A stretch of 64,000 nt of DNA from the NCBI RefSeq assembly GCF_026153455.1, contig NZ_CP110629.1, forward strand, positions 3,348,001-3,412,000, written 5' to 3'. The stretch is from Marinimicrobium sp. C6131 (GTDB lineage Bacteria > Pseudomonadota > Gammaproteobacteria > Pseudomonadales > Cellvibrionaceae). The notes under the pieces are model-generated. The model made no database searches, was not told where the DNA came from, and was given only the letters and a program-made list of their open reading frames with translations. Made by a program: the position numbers and the translations under genes. Shown piece after piece: positions 31,166 to 40,241 of the stretch; within the stretch, counting starts at the first letter, position 1, and every line of letters starts with the position of its first letter.

Positions 31166-32341
31166 ATGAGTCCCGAACCACGCCAATCCCTGATGCTGCC
31201 CGAGGCCCTGCGCGTGGCCGTGGTGTCCGACGCCGCGCCAGGTCGAAACGGTGTGGGTGCTTACTATCAGGATCTGCTCGATCAGCTGGCGCCGGAGCTG
31301 GAGCGTATCGTACTGTTTTCGCCCCGGGTGGAGGCTGGCCGTTGGCGGACGGGGGTGGCCTTGCCGCTGCCCGGTGACCGAACCCAGAAGCTGTGTATTC
31401 CCAATCCCTGGGCGCTCAGGCGCGCGCTGCGGGATCTCGCGCCCCAGGTGATGATCGTGGCCACGCCGGGGCCCTACGGGCTCCTGGGCGTCCGATTGGC
31501 GCAATCGCTGGGTATTCCCGTGCTCGCCGGCTTCCATACGTCCTTTGAACAACTGACCGAACTGTACTGGCAGGGCTCCTGGCGGGGCCGTCTGGTCCAC
31601 CGGCTCTTCGATCGCTCACACCGCTATCTGTTCGCGCGTTCCCGCTCGGTGCTGGGCAACTCCCGGGAGATGCTCGAGCTGGCCCAGCGTATGGGGGCGC
31701 CCTCGACGGGACTGATTGGTACGCCGATCTCGGCGGAGTTTGCCGGCACGCCCCGGCGTCCTTACGGTGGGCAATTGCGCCGGGTGCTGTTTGCCGGTCG
31801 ACTGGCGGCGGAGAAAAACCTCGATGCCGTGGTGGATGCCGCCCGGGTGCATCGGGATATGGTGTTCAGCATCGCCGGCGACGGGCCCCTGCGTCGCGAG
31901 CTGACCGCCGCCGCGCGGGAGTGCCCCAACTTGCGGTTGCTGGGCTGGCTGGACCGGGAGGCGTTGCGGGCGGAAGTGGATGACCATGACTTGCTGCTGC
32001 TGCCCTCCCACTTTGAATCCTTTGGCACCATTGCCCTGGAAGCCATGGTGCGGGAGCGACTGGTCATGGTGTCGTCCGGCTGCGGCATTACCCAGTGGCC
32101 GGAGCTCTGTCCGGGCCTTGCGATCATCGACCCGTCACACAGTGCCGCCGAGGCGCTGACGCAGCTGCGCAGCCGTTCCCCGGCCGAACGTCGGGCGTGT
32201 GCCCGGGCGGCCGCGCAGGCGGCGAGCGCACTCAATGAGCGCTGTCTGGCGCACTGGTGTGAGCTGCTCACTCATACCGTGGCCCAGCGCGCCACACTGC
32301 CACCCGTTCCCTCGCCCGCCGCGGCCCCGGCACTGGATTAG
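31166..32341 (+). CDS. GT4-family glycosyltransferase
   Basis: A 391-residue GT-B fold enzyme. It has the N-terminal N-G-V-G-A-Y donor-independent segment, a F-A-G-R-L-x-x-E-K-N-L strand (around residues 206-216), and the S-H-F-E-S-F-G-T-I-A-L-E-A-M nucleotide-sugar site near residue 284. It resembles the enzymes that glycosylate phosphatidylinositol or diacylglycerol. The ATG at 31166 follows CGGAG; earlier in-frame codons lie in the upstream gene. Middle gene of the sulfotransferase operon. Confidence 0.85.
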   Translation: MSPEPRQSLMLPEALRVAVVSDAAPGRNGVGAYYQDLLDQLAPELERIVLFSPRVEAGRWRTGVALPLPGDRTQKLCIPNPWALRRALRDLAPQVMIVATPGPYGLLGVRLAQSLGIPVLAGFHTSFEQLTELYWQGSWRGRLVHRLFDRSHRYLFARSRSVLGNSREMLELAQRMGAPSTGLIGTPISAEFAGTPRRPYGGQLRRVLFAGRLAAEKNLDAVVDAARVHRDMVFSIAGDGPLRRELTAAARECPNLRLLGWLDREALRAEVDDHDLLLLPSHFESFGTIALEAMVRERLVMVSSGCGITQWPELCPGLAIIDPSHSAAEALTQLRSRSPAERRACARAAAQAASALNERCLAHWCELLTHTVAQRATLPPVPSPAAAPALD

Positions 32342-32346
32342 GGTCG

Positions 32347-33039
32347 GTGCAGGCACTGTTGTCCATTCACGACGTGATGCCGGAGACGCTGGATCGGGTA
32401 GAGGCCTTGCTGTCCCTGGTGCCCGCGCCGGCCCGGCCCGGCACTGTGCTGCTGGTGGTACCGGGACGGGATTGGCGACCCGGTGATCTGGCCCGCCTTG
32501 GTTGCTGGCAATCCCGGGGCCTCGAACTGGCGGGCCATGGCTGGTTTCATCGGGCTGAACGGGTCCGGGGCTGGTATCACCGCTGTCACGCTCGTCTGAT
32601 TTCCCGTCAGGCCGCCGAGCACCTCAGTCAACCGCGAGTCGCACTCAAGGCCCTGATGGCCGACAACCACCGCTGGTTCGCCGCGCACCGTCTGGCACCA
32701 CCGGACCTGTATGTTCCCCCGGCCTGGGCGCTGGGCAACCTGACGTTGCAGGATCTGGCCGAGTCGCCGTTCGCTTATGTGGAAACAACCTCGGGTCTGC
32801 TTCATACCGCATCCGGGACCCGACGGCGATTACCCCTGGTGGGTTTTGAGGCGGACACCGCCCTGAGGGCACTGGGGCTGCGGTTCTGGAATCGCTGCAA
32901 TCAGGGGCTCACCCGTGAGCGACGCCCCCTGCGCATTGCCCTGCATCCGGATGATGCCTCGCTCAATCTTGCCCGGGATCTGCGCCAAACACTCGATTCG
33001 CTGACCCGTTGCATCGATTATCGGGCACTTTTCCATTAA
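32347..33039 (+). CDS. Polysaccharide deacetylase-like (DUF2334-type) protein
   Basis: A 230-residue protein with an N-terminal S-I-H-D-V motif (residues 6-10), a G-H-G-W-F-H segment near residue 64 and a C-terminal H-P-D-D. These are the metal-binding and catalytic positions of NodB-like or DUF2334 deacetylases. It probably removes an acyl group from a sugar during assembly of the product made by the two preceding enzymes. GTG start 5 bp after the glycosyltransferase stop. Confidence 0.75.
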   Translation: MQALLSIHDVMPETLDRVEALLSLVPAPARPGTVLLVVPGRDWRPGDLARLGCWQSRGLELAGHGWFHRAERVRGWYHRCHARLISRQAAEHLSQPRVALKALMADNHRWFAAHRLAPPDLYVPPAWALGNLTLQDLAESPFAYVETTSGLLHTASGTRRRLPLVGFEADTALRALGLRFWNRCNQGLTRERRPLRIALHPDDASLNLARDLRQTLDSLTRCIDYRALFH

Positions 33040-33198
33040 ATCTCCCACGGGGTGATAACACCCCAGGGGTGCTCCCGGGTTCCGGCATGGCATTCGCACT
33101 CTGCGCAAAGCCCGAGTTGTAGCGCTCTTTGTCCATCGTCACAGGCTGGTAACAAAGGCGCTCTATGCTGGCGCGCCTGAATCCAAAGGAGTCCATGT

Positions 33199-34644
33199 AT
33201 GAGACTGCGTAGTTTGACCTGGGTCGTGTCAGTCTGGTTATTGTCCTGCGGTGCCTTGGCGGCGACCACGCCGTTTGCCTCCGGGGAGAGTGGCCTGTTG
33301 TTCAGCCTGCACGGGTCCAATACCATTGGCGCCAGTCTGGCCCCCAATCTGGCCAAAGATTACCTCGTGGCCAAGGGCGCGGAGGAGGTCAGCATCCGCT
33401 CTCGCACTGAACCCAACGAGTACCGGGTAGAAGGCCGGGTGGCGGGTGAAACCGTCTATATCGATGTGGCCGCTCACGGCTCGGGCACCGGGATGCGCGG
33501 GTTGGCTACCGGAGAGGCACAGGTCGCCATGGCCTCCCGCCCCATCAAACCTTCCGAGCAGGCGTTGCTGGCGGACTTTGGGCCCATGCGTCACTTTGAG
33601 GCCGAGCATGTCGTGGCCATCGACGGGCTTGCGGTCATTGTTCACCCCAGCAACCCGCTGAATGCTCTGACCGTCACCGATATTGCCCGGTTATTTTCGG
33701 GAGACATCCGCAACTGGGCCGAGCTCGGCGGGCCAAACCGGCCGGTCAGCCTTTACGCCCGGGACAACAAGTCGGGCACCTGGGACAGCTTCAAGAGCAT
33801 GGTGCTCAAGGGCGATTATTCGCTGGATGCACAGGCGCGCCGGTTTGAGTCCAATGACCGTCTGTCCGATTCCGTCTCGGCTGATCCAGGGGCCATCGGT
33901 TTTGTGGGGCTGGCTTCGGTACGTGAGGCCAAGGCGTTAAGCGTCTCCCAGGATGGCATCAGTCCATTGGGCCCGGAGCCCCTCTACGTGGCCACCGAGG
34001 ATTACGCATTGTCCCGACGCCTGTTTCTGTACACCCTGCCGGGCCAGACGCCGCCGTTGGTGCGGGAATTTATCGGGTTTGCCCAGAGCGAGGCCGGTCA
34101 GCGCCGGGTCGCGCAAGTGGGTTTTGTATCCCAGAATCCGGTGAGTCTGAAGCCGGCCATTCACCCGGATGCACCTCCGGCATACAGTGATCTGGTTCGC
34201 CACGGCGAGCGGCTGTCCATCAATTTCCGCTTTGATGCGGGCAGTTCACGACTGGACAACAAGGCCCTCTGGGATGTGGAGCGACTGCGCCAGTTTATGA
34301 GCCGGCCGGAGAATCAGCACCGCCAGTTGCAGTTGATCGGTTTTGGTGATGGTCAGCAATCTGAAGAGCGGGCGCTGATTCTGTCCCGCATGCGGGCCTT
34401 GCGGGTCAAGTCGGCGCTGCGCGCGCACGACATTCACGCCGCTTCGGTGGTGGGCTTTGGCGGTGACCTGCCGGTGGCCGATAATCAGGAGGCGGGGCGG
34501 ATCAAGAACCAGCGCGTTGAGGTCTGGTTGTTTGATCCGGCGGTGTCGACGGCGGTGAACGGCGCAAAATCGGCATTGCTGGAACAGCGCGATTCACTCG
34601 ACTCCGAGGTCGCTTCGAGTGTCTGGCCGGGGCGCGCGCCGTAA
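33199..34644 (+). CDS. PstS-like binding domain fused to an OmpA-like domain
   Basis: A 481-residue protein with a signal peptide (1-22), a PstS-like phosphate-binding domain (about 32-310, with GSNTIG, G-S-G-T-G and N-K-S-G-T elements) and a C-terminal OmpA-like peptidoglycan-binding domain (345-455) with the N-Q-R-V-E-V segment. The fusion could anchor a phosphate-binding domain to peptidoglycan. Pst transporter genes are not adjacent. AAAGGAG precedes the ATG. Function in transport or sensing is inferred. Confidence 0.85.
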   Translation: MRLRSLTWVVSVWLLSCGALAATTPFASGESGLLFSLHGSNTIGASLAPNLAKDYLVAKGAEEVSIRSRTEPNEYRVEGRVAGETVYIDVAAHGSGTGMRGLATGEAQVAMASRPIKPSEQALLADFGPMRHFEAEHVVAIDGLAVIVHPSNPLNALTVTDIARLFSGDIRNWAELGGPNRPVSLYARDNKSGTWDSFKSMVLKGDYSLDAQARRFESNDRLSDSVSADPGAIGFVGLASVREAKALSVSQDGISPLGPEPLYVATEDYALSRRLFLYTLPGQTPPLVREFIGFAQSEAGQRRVAQVGFVSQNPVSLKPAIHPDAPPAYSDLVRHGERLSINFRFDAGSSRLDNKALWDVERLRQFMSRPENQHRQLQLIGFGDGQQSEERALILSRMRALRVKSALRAHDIHAASVVGFGGDLPVADNQEAGRIKNQRVEVWLFDPAVSTAVNGAKSALLEQRDSLDSEVASSVWPGRAP

Positions 34645-34708
34645 CCGAAACCTCACTTTGCCTTGCGGCCCGATGATAGAATCCTGACTCATTCATCGGG
34701 AGATCATC

Positions 34709-35431
34709 ATGTCCAGGCCGATTCACTGGTTTCTGTTGCTCGTCGTGCCGCTGCTGGCCACCTCCGCGCTCGCGGCCGAGGTCAGGGTCGCGGTGGCGAG
34801 CAACTTTGCCGGGGCAATGGAGCCGCTGGCCACCGCGTTCACCGAAACGACCGGACACAAGCTGCGTCTGTCCTACGGAAGCACCGGCAAGCACTACGCC
34901 CAGATTCGCCAGGGGGCGCCCTTCGATGTGTTTCTGGCCGCCGATGAGGAACGGCCCCAGCGGCTGGAGGCCGAGGGCGTCGGGGTGCCGGGCACTCGAT
35001 TCACCTATGCCAGGGGGGTGCTGGTGCTCTGGAGTCCCGATGACCCGATTGCGGATCCGGTGACATCCCTTGAGCAGGCGCGCCGTGTTGCACTGGCCAA
35101 CCCCCGTCTGGCGCCCTACGGTCGGGCGGCGCGGGACACCCTGCAAACCCTGGGGCTATGGGAGTCTGTCGGCCCAGGGGCGGTGCGGGGAGAGAATATT
35201 GCCCAGGCCTACCAGTTTGTGGCCACGGGCAATGCGAGCCTGGGGTTTGTCGCCCTGTCTCAGTGGCGGGCCCATCCCCGGGGTGACTATTGGGTCGTGC
35301 CCGAGACGCACTACCAGCCCATCGTTCAGCAAACCATCTTACTGCGCGACACCCCCGCGGCCCGCGACTTTCATCGCTTTCTGCAAAGCGATTTGGCGCG
35401 CGCCCTCATTCGCGACGGTGGATACCACTAA
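34709..35431 (+). CDS. modA: Molybdate-binding protein ModA
   Basis: A 240-residue periplasmic protein with a signal peptide ending in an Ala-Ala region near residue 23. The mature start (EVRVAVASNF), GSTGKHYAQI, and G-A-P-F-D-V-F-L-A-A-D segments are typical of ModA. It binds molybdate or tungstate for ModBC. It is separated from modB by a diguanylate cyclase gene on the other strand, and the two 3' ends overlap by 4 bases. GGGAG precedes the ATG. Confidence 0.92.
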   Translation: MSRPIHWFLLLVVPLLATSALAAEVRVAVASNFAGAMEPLATAFTETTGHKLRLSYGSTGKHYAQIRQGAPFDVFLAADEERPQRLEAEGVGVPGTRFTYARGVLVLWSPDDPIADPVTSLEQARRVALANPRLAPYGRAARDTLQTLGLWESVGPGAVRGENIAQAYQFVATGNASLGFVALSQWRAHPRGDYWVVPETHYQPIVQQTILLRDTPAARDFHRFLQSDLARALIRDGGYH

Positions 35432-36525
35432 ACCACCTGGTTGCGGCCGTTTTTCTTGGCGTTATAAAGCTGCTCGTCCGCGCGTTCGACTGCGGCACTC
35501 AGTTCGCCGGTGTTGTGGCAGACCGTGGTACCGAAGCTTGCCGTGATTCGGTGCGCCTTACCTTTGATGGGAAAGACTGTCTTCGCCAGCTGTACCCGTA
35601 CTTTTTCGGCGACGATGCGAACATCCGCCAGCTCGGTCCGGGGCAGGAATATCAGGAATTCCTCGCCCCCGGTACGACAGGCGATATCCTGCCGACGCAG
35701 GGTTTTCCGGAACAGGCGGGCGACCTCTCTGAGTACATGGTCACCGGCCTGGTGACCGAACTGGTCATTGAGCTGTTTGAAATGATCGATGTCGCACATC
35801 ACGACGCCCAGTGGCAGAAACTCTTCGGGTGTCCGGTTCATCTGACGTTGCAGACTGGCATCAATAAAACGCCGGTTGGGGAGCAGGGTGAGCGGATCGG
35901 TGTTGGCCTGCCGTTCGCGGGAGAGCTGCAATGCGCTCATTTTGTGGTGGCTGCGCTCGCGAAAGTAGTCGTTGATGCCGGCCGCGATCACCGTAATGAC
36001 CAGCGAGGCGTAAAACCGGGTGGTTTCTTCAACCCGGTACTCCGCACGAATCCAGTCCGGCGCGAACAGCATCACCGCGATCGCGAGCAGGACGACGGCA
36101 TTGCTGATCAGCGCGTTGCGTACCCCCAGCAGTCCGAACAAAATCAGCGGGAATGGAAATATCCAGTACAGCGCCGTATTCCGATAGCCGCCGTGATAGA
36201 TCAGGGTCAATACAAAGCCGACCACCAGCAGCGCTTCGATTTTACAGGCGAGATCAATATCGCCGGTACGATGGTAGTAGACGACCGTCAACAGGAAGGT
36301 CAGGGAGGTTCCGAGCAGCAGGGAGGCCAGCGCCACATTTCCGGACATCAGGTGGGGCAGGCCGTAGAGCAGAATTACGGTGCCGGAGATATAGCTCACA
36401 AACGACAGAATGTATTGGCGCCGATCCTTGTCGACGTTTTGGGCCTGGGTCTGACTTTCAAAAAAGGTCATCAGGTACAACCTGGTTGATGCGGCGCAGC
36501 CGCCATCGTTGCGGTGACGTTCCAT
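35428..36525 (-). CDS. Membrane diguanylate cyclase (GGDEF)
   Basis: A 365-residue protein. An N-terminal membrane region has about six hydrophobic segments (residues 40-200), followed by a GGDEF domain with an intact GGEEF signature near residue 290. An RxxD inhibitory site (RRQD) sits five residues upstream. It therefore likely makes c-di-GMP with product inhibition. It lies antisense between modA and modB, so its transcription could affect mod expression. A shorter start at Met-Thr-Phe (36471) is also possible. Confidence 0.9.
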   Translation of the reverse strand: MERHRNDGGCAASTRLYLMTFFESQTQAQNVDKDRRQYILSFVSYISGTVILLYGLPHLMSGNVALASLLLGTSLTFLLTVVYYHRTGDIDLACKIEALLVVGFVLTLIYHGGYRNTALYWIFPFPLILFGLLGVRNALISNAVVLLAIAVMLFAPDWIRAEYRVEETTRFYASLVITVIAAGINDYFRERSHHKMSALQLSRERQANTDPLTLLPNRRFIDASLQRQMNRTPEEFLPLGVVMCDIDHFKQLNDQFGHQAGDHVLREVARLFRKTLRRQDIACRTGGEEFLIFLPRTELADVRIVAEKVRVQLAKTVFPIKGKAHRITASFGTTVCHNTGELSAAVERADEQLYNAKKNGRNQVV

Positions 36526-36635
36526 ACTAAGCCTAGTTCAGGGCCCGAGTCCTGTCATGCGGGGCGCGGGTGGCTTTTCAAATGGTCGGTCCGTGCTAAA
36601 GTGGCCGTCAGAAATGGACAGACAGAGCTCGTTGC

Positions 36636-37319
36636 ATGGTTCAAACCGCCGATTGGGTAGCGCTGGGGATTACCCTCAAGCTGGCTGCGATCACCACGCT
36701 CATCCTGCTGATAGTGGGCACACCACTGGCCTGGTGGCTGGCGCGCAGTCGTTGGCGCTTCCGGTTTCTGGTTGAAGCCATGGTCGCCCTGCCACTGGTG
36801 CTACCGCCTACGGTGCTCGGCTTTTATCTCCTGTTGCTGTTGGGGCCGTCCGGTCCGTTGGGTCAGCTTGCCCAGTGGTTTGGCGGTCATTCCCTGGCGT
36901 TCACCTTCACCGGCCTTGTGATCGGCTCGGTGGTGTATTCACTGCCTTTTGTGGTGCAGCCGCTCACCAGTGCGTTTCAGTCTCTGGGGACGCGTCCTCT
37001 TGAAGTGGCGGCCACGCTGCGCGCCGGATTCTGGGACCGCTTTGTCAGTGTCGTCGTGCCGCTGACCCGCTCGGGCTTTCTCACCGCTGCGGTGCTCGGC
37101 TTCGCCCACACGCTGGGGGAGTTTGGCGTGGTGTTGATGATCGGGGGCAATATCCCGGGGGAAACCCAGGTGTTATCGATCGCCATTTACGACCACGTGG
37201 AGAGTCTGGATTACGACCGGGCGCATGTGCTGTCCGGCGGCCTGTTGCTTCTGTCCTTTGTTCTGTTACTGGCGGTGTATGGCTTTAATCGACACCTGAG
37301 CCTGGTGAGGACCCGATGA
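36636..37319 (+). CDS. modB: Molybdate ABC transporter permease ModB
   Basis: A 227-residue inner membrane permease with five to six hydrophobic segments. The conserved L-P-L-V-L-P-P-T-V-L-G-F segment (around residues 52-63) and the EAA-type loop (P-L-E-V-A-A-T-L-R-A-G) interact with ModC. It overlaps modC by 4 bases (ATGA), so the two are translationally coupled. Confidence 0.93.
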   Translation: MVQTADWVALGITLKLAAITTLILLIVGTPLAWWLARSRWRFRFLVEAMVALPLVLPPTVLGFYLLLLLGPSGPLGQLAQWFGGHSLAFTFTGLVIGSVVYSLPFVVQPLTSAFQSLGTRPLEVAATLRAGFWDRFVSVVVPLTRSGFLTAAVLGFAHTLGEFGVVLMIGGNIPGETQVLSIAIYDHVESLDYDRAHVLSGGLLLLSFVLLLAVYGFNRHLSLVRTR

Positions 37320-38413
37320 TGACAAGGACGGAAACCACTGCGGCGGGTACCGGGTTGGCCCTGAGTTTCCGGATTCGTCGGGGCGAGTTTGAACTGGCGG
37401 TGGACCTGCAACTGCCCGGGCGGGGTGTGACCGGTATCGTGGGTCCTTCGGGGTGCGGTAAAACCACTTTGCTGCGCGCTGTGGCCGGGCTGGACAAAAC
37501 GCCGGGCGGGCGTCTGTCGTTGGGGGAGCGCTGTTGGCAGGATGAAACGCAGTGTGTGCCCACCCACCGGCGGCGCCTGGGTTATGTGTTTCAGGAGCCC
37601 AGCCTGTTCGAACATCGGTCGGTACGCGGTAACCTGGAGTACGGCTGGCGCCGCACGCCCGCGGCCGAGCGGCGCCTGTCCCTGGAGGAGCTTACCGAGT
37701 GGCTGGGGTTGGCACCGCTGATGGGTCGCCCGGTCGCGGCCCTGTCTGGTGGCGAACGTCAACGGGTGGCCATTGCCCGGGCACTGGCCACCAGTCCCGA
37801 TCTTCTGCTGATGGATGAGCCCCTGGCGGCGCTGGATCCGGCCAGCAAGCAGACCATCATGCCTTACCTGGAAACCCTGCATGACCGTCTCGCGATTCCG
37901 GTCCTGTATGTCAGCCACTCTCCGGAGGAGGTGGCACGCCTGGCGGATCATCTCGTGCTGATGGAACGGGGACGGGTGCTGGCGGCGGGACCGCTGGCCG
38001 AACTGATGACCCGGGCCGATTTGCCGCTGGCTCAGGCCGATGACGCGGCGTCGGTGCTGTCCGGCACCGTCGCGGAGCACGATGATCACTACGCGTTGAC
38101 CCGCGTGGCGCTCAATGGCGGCACCGTCACACTGGCACGGCAGCCCCGTTCGGAGGGGCAGCGTGTACGGCTGCGGGTGGCGGCCCGGGATGTGAGTCTG
38201 ACCCTGAGTCAGGCCCGGGATACCAGCATTCTCAATTGCCTGCCGGTTCAGGTGGTGACCATCGATCCGTTCGATGCCACGCGGGTCACGGTGCATCTGG
38301 ACTGCGCTGGTCAGCCGTTGCTCGCCCGAATCACCCGCAAGTCTGCCGATGATCTCGCGCTGAGCGCGGGCCTAACCGTCTATGCCCAGATCAAAACGGC
38401 GGCGCTGTTGTAA
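37316..38413 (+). CDS. modC: Molybdate ABC transporter ATPase ModC
   Basis: A 365-residue ATPase with Walker A GPSGCGKTT (around residues 43-51), the LSGGERQRVAIARAL signature and a Walker B LLLMDEP. The C-terminal Mop-like regulatory domain (about 285-365) binds molybdate. It powers import through ModB. This ModC has only one Mop-type repeat region visible. Confidence 0.93.
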   Translation: MMTRTETTAAGTGLALSFRIRRGEFELAVDLQLPGRGVTGIVGPSGCGKTTLLRAVAGLDKTPGGRLSLGERCWQDETQCVPTHRRRLGYVFQEPSLFEHRSVRGNLEYGWRRTPAAERRLSLEELTEWLGLAPLMGRPVAALSGGERQRVAIARALATSPDLLLMDEPLAALDPASKQTIMPYLETLHDRLAIPVLYVSHSPEEVARLADHLVLMERGRVLAAGPLAELMTRADLPLAQADDAASVLSGTVAEHDDHYALTRVALNGGTVTLARQPRSEGQRVRLRVAARDVSLTLSQARDTSILNCLPVQVVTIDPFDATRVTVHLDCAGQPLLARITRKSADDLALSAGLTVYAQIKTAALL

Positions 38414-38776
38414 CCTTCTGAGGAGCATCAGCTCATCCAGGCATGCACTGATAGGGTGCACTGGTAAGCATTGCACTGACGTGAGCCCGATAATGGTGCG
38501 CCGGATAAAATTCCGGTGTGCTTGCTGGCGGGCGCCATAAACCTGGAGCTACACTCAAAGAAGGGTCTCACGCTGACGCAATCGGCTGGCATGGGAATTG
38601 CGCTGAAAAATGACCGAAGTCGTCTGTGCCTGGCGGATCGACCGGCAATTAGAAGACCCGCAAGAGATACAAACGACAACGTCGATGATCGGACCCTCAT
38701 TGGGCGGAAATCGTCACCGATCCACTGGCGAAGGGACGCACGAGGCAACCCTTCCCGATTGACAGGACAACAGCGA
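38414..38776. other. Gene-free region upstream of the peroxiredoxin
   Basis: A 363-bp stretch after modC with no supported gene, although the peroxiredoxin frame is open back to 38516 without a ribosome binding site. It contains a direct repeat of GCACTG-type elements around 38447-38480 and the sigma54-like promoter listed separately. Confidence 0.45.
38587..38601 (+). promoter_or_regulatory. Candidate sigma54 promoter
   Basis: TGGCATG-N4-TTGC with the GG and GC elements 12 bp apart matches the -24/-12 consensus. It lies about 175 bp upstream of the peroxiredoxin start, leaving a long leader. An enhancer-binding site was not found. Confidence 0.45.
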
Positions 38777-39331
38777 ATGGCCAAGAACTTGTATATGTTG
38801 CCTGAGGGCCTGCCCGAGCCCCAGGACGATGGTGCCTGCGACCACCTCCAGGGCATGGCAATACCCAGTGTGGCGCTGCCGAGTACCCGAGACGAACCGG
38901 TAGACCTCAGCGCCATCAGCGGCACGGCCGTGGTGTTCTTTTATCCCATGACCGGCAAGCCGGAGCAGCCGCCAATGCGCGGTTGGAACAAGATTCCCGG
39001 GGCGCGAGGGTGCACGACTCAGTGCTGCGCGTTTCGGGATCGGTATCCGGAATTCCAGCGGTTGGGGGTGGAAGTGTACGGGGTGAGTGCCCAGCCCCTC
39101 GACGATCAGCGTGAGACAGTGGCGCGCTTGCGCCTGCCTTACCCTCTGCTCAACGACAGCGAGCTGAAACTGGTCAGGGCGTTGGAGCTTCCCACCTTCG
39201 ATTACGACCATTCCCGTTACATCAAACGGCTGACGCTGTTGATTGAAGGGGGTGTCGTCCGGCAGGTGTACTATCCGGTGTTTCCGCCCCACCTCAATCC
39301 GACGGATATTCTTGCCCAGCTCAGGAGCTGA
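38777..39331 (+). CDS. Peroxiredoxin (AhpC/TSA type)
   Basis: A 184-residue thioredoxin-fold protein. The strand VVFFYPMTG is followed by the catalytic G-C-T-T-Q-C-C-A-F-R segment near residue 77, where the first Cys is the probable peroxidatic residue. Later elements (GVSAQ, L-N-D-S-E) match PrxQ/AhpC-type enzymes. It reduces peroxides with thiol donors. The ATG at 38777 starts the conserved protein; the frame upstream is probably non-coding. AGGA lies about 10 bases before it. Confidence 0.85.
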   Translation: MAKNLYMLPEGLPEPQDDGACDHLQGMAIPSVALPSTRDEPVDLSAISGTAVVFFYPMTGKPEQPPMRGWNKIPGARGCTTQCCAFRDRYPEFQRLGVEVYGVSAQPLDDQRETVARLRLPYPLLNDSELKLVRALELPTFDYDHSRYIKRLTLLIEGGVVRQVYYPVFPPHLNPTDILAQLRS

Positions 39332-39971
39332 GACGCAGGCCGATATCCAGGTTGGCCGCCAGGCAGGGCCAGCGGCGCAGCTCCTCGGACCAACCCCGGT
39401 CCCGGTGTTGCGCGATGTAGTGGTTGAAGCTTTCGCCCTCGAACGGGTACTCATTGAGGAGCAGTTCGGCGGAAAAGAGCACCGCCTGGTCCAACTCGTT
39501 GGCGAAGGGTTCACCGATCAGTTCGTGGGCGATGACATTGGCTCGGGTGGTGTCCATGGGGGCGAGCGGGATGCCGCAATAACCGATGAAACGATCGTTG
39601 ACCTCCTCCAGCAGGCGGTGCGCCAGGTAGGCTTCGTCCAGCAGCGCCACCAGATGACTGCGACCGCTGACCAGGTCCGGTGGTGACAGGAAGTAATCAC
39701 AAGCGATGTTGAGCAGTGGCGCTACCCGGTCGTTGATGCCCGCTTCCCGGGTGAGGGCGTCGATGGCGCCGATGAAGGCCGGCACGTGCTCCACATAGCG
39801 CACCACGAAATCATGCAAAGCGGCCTCGGCCTGGTGCTGGGGCAACTGAATCGCCACATGCAACTGATCCGCCCGACGCTGGATGATCCGGCTCAGTTGT
39901 CCTGTCTCCAGGTCTTGCTGTTTCGCGGCCTGAATCAGGGCGCGAATGTCGTCGAGTGGTCGCAGACACAT
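39321..39971 (-). CDS. Conserved hypothetical protein
   Basis: A 216-residue, mainly helical soluble protein. No signal peptide and no motif that I recognise. Its 3' end overlaps the peroxiredoxin gene by 11 bp on the opposite strand. AAGG precedes the start closely. It may belong to an uncharacterised gammaproteobacterial family. Confidence 0.6.
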   Translation of the reverse strand: MCLRPLDDIRALIQAAKQQDLETGQLSRIIQRRADQLHVAIQLPQHQAEAALHDFVVRYVEHVPAFIGAIDALTREAGINDRVAPLLNIACDYFLSPPDLVSGRSHLVALLDEAYLAHRLLEEVNDRFIGYCGIPLAPMDTTRANVIAHELIGEPFANELDQAVLFSAELLLNEYPFEGESFNHYIAQHRDRGWSEELRRWPCLAANLDIGLRLSS

Positions 39972-40241
39972 GACCTTGGCATGAACCTCCCGGCTCGTGA
40001 TGGCAAATGCTCGATGAGTGTGACGGTGGCGGTGTGCACCGTGCTTGGCGTCCAGCCTGGGTCAGTCGGATGGCGACTCGGCCAGTGATGCGTCCGCGGG
40101 GGGTACCCGCAGAGGGAAATGTCCGCACGGTGTGTGCTCCCCCTTAAACTTAATTCAAAAGCCGGTAAATACAAGGCCATTTTAAGAGTGATTGCTTATA
40201 ACAGGCGGCGAAAAGTGCATGGAACGTTACTTGAGCCGGTG
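39972..40241. other. Intergenic region between two minus-strand genes
   Basis: A 270-bp gap without a gene. The AT-rich half (about 40146-40190) probably holds the promoter of the minus-strand hypothetical gene and the end of the MATE transcript. No definite terminator or operator was found. Confidence 0.4.

Noticed and set aside
35290..36489. 399-codon + strand frame
   Set aside because: Antisense shadow of the diguanylate cyclase gene, which has an intact GGEEF motif.
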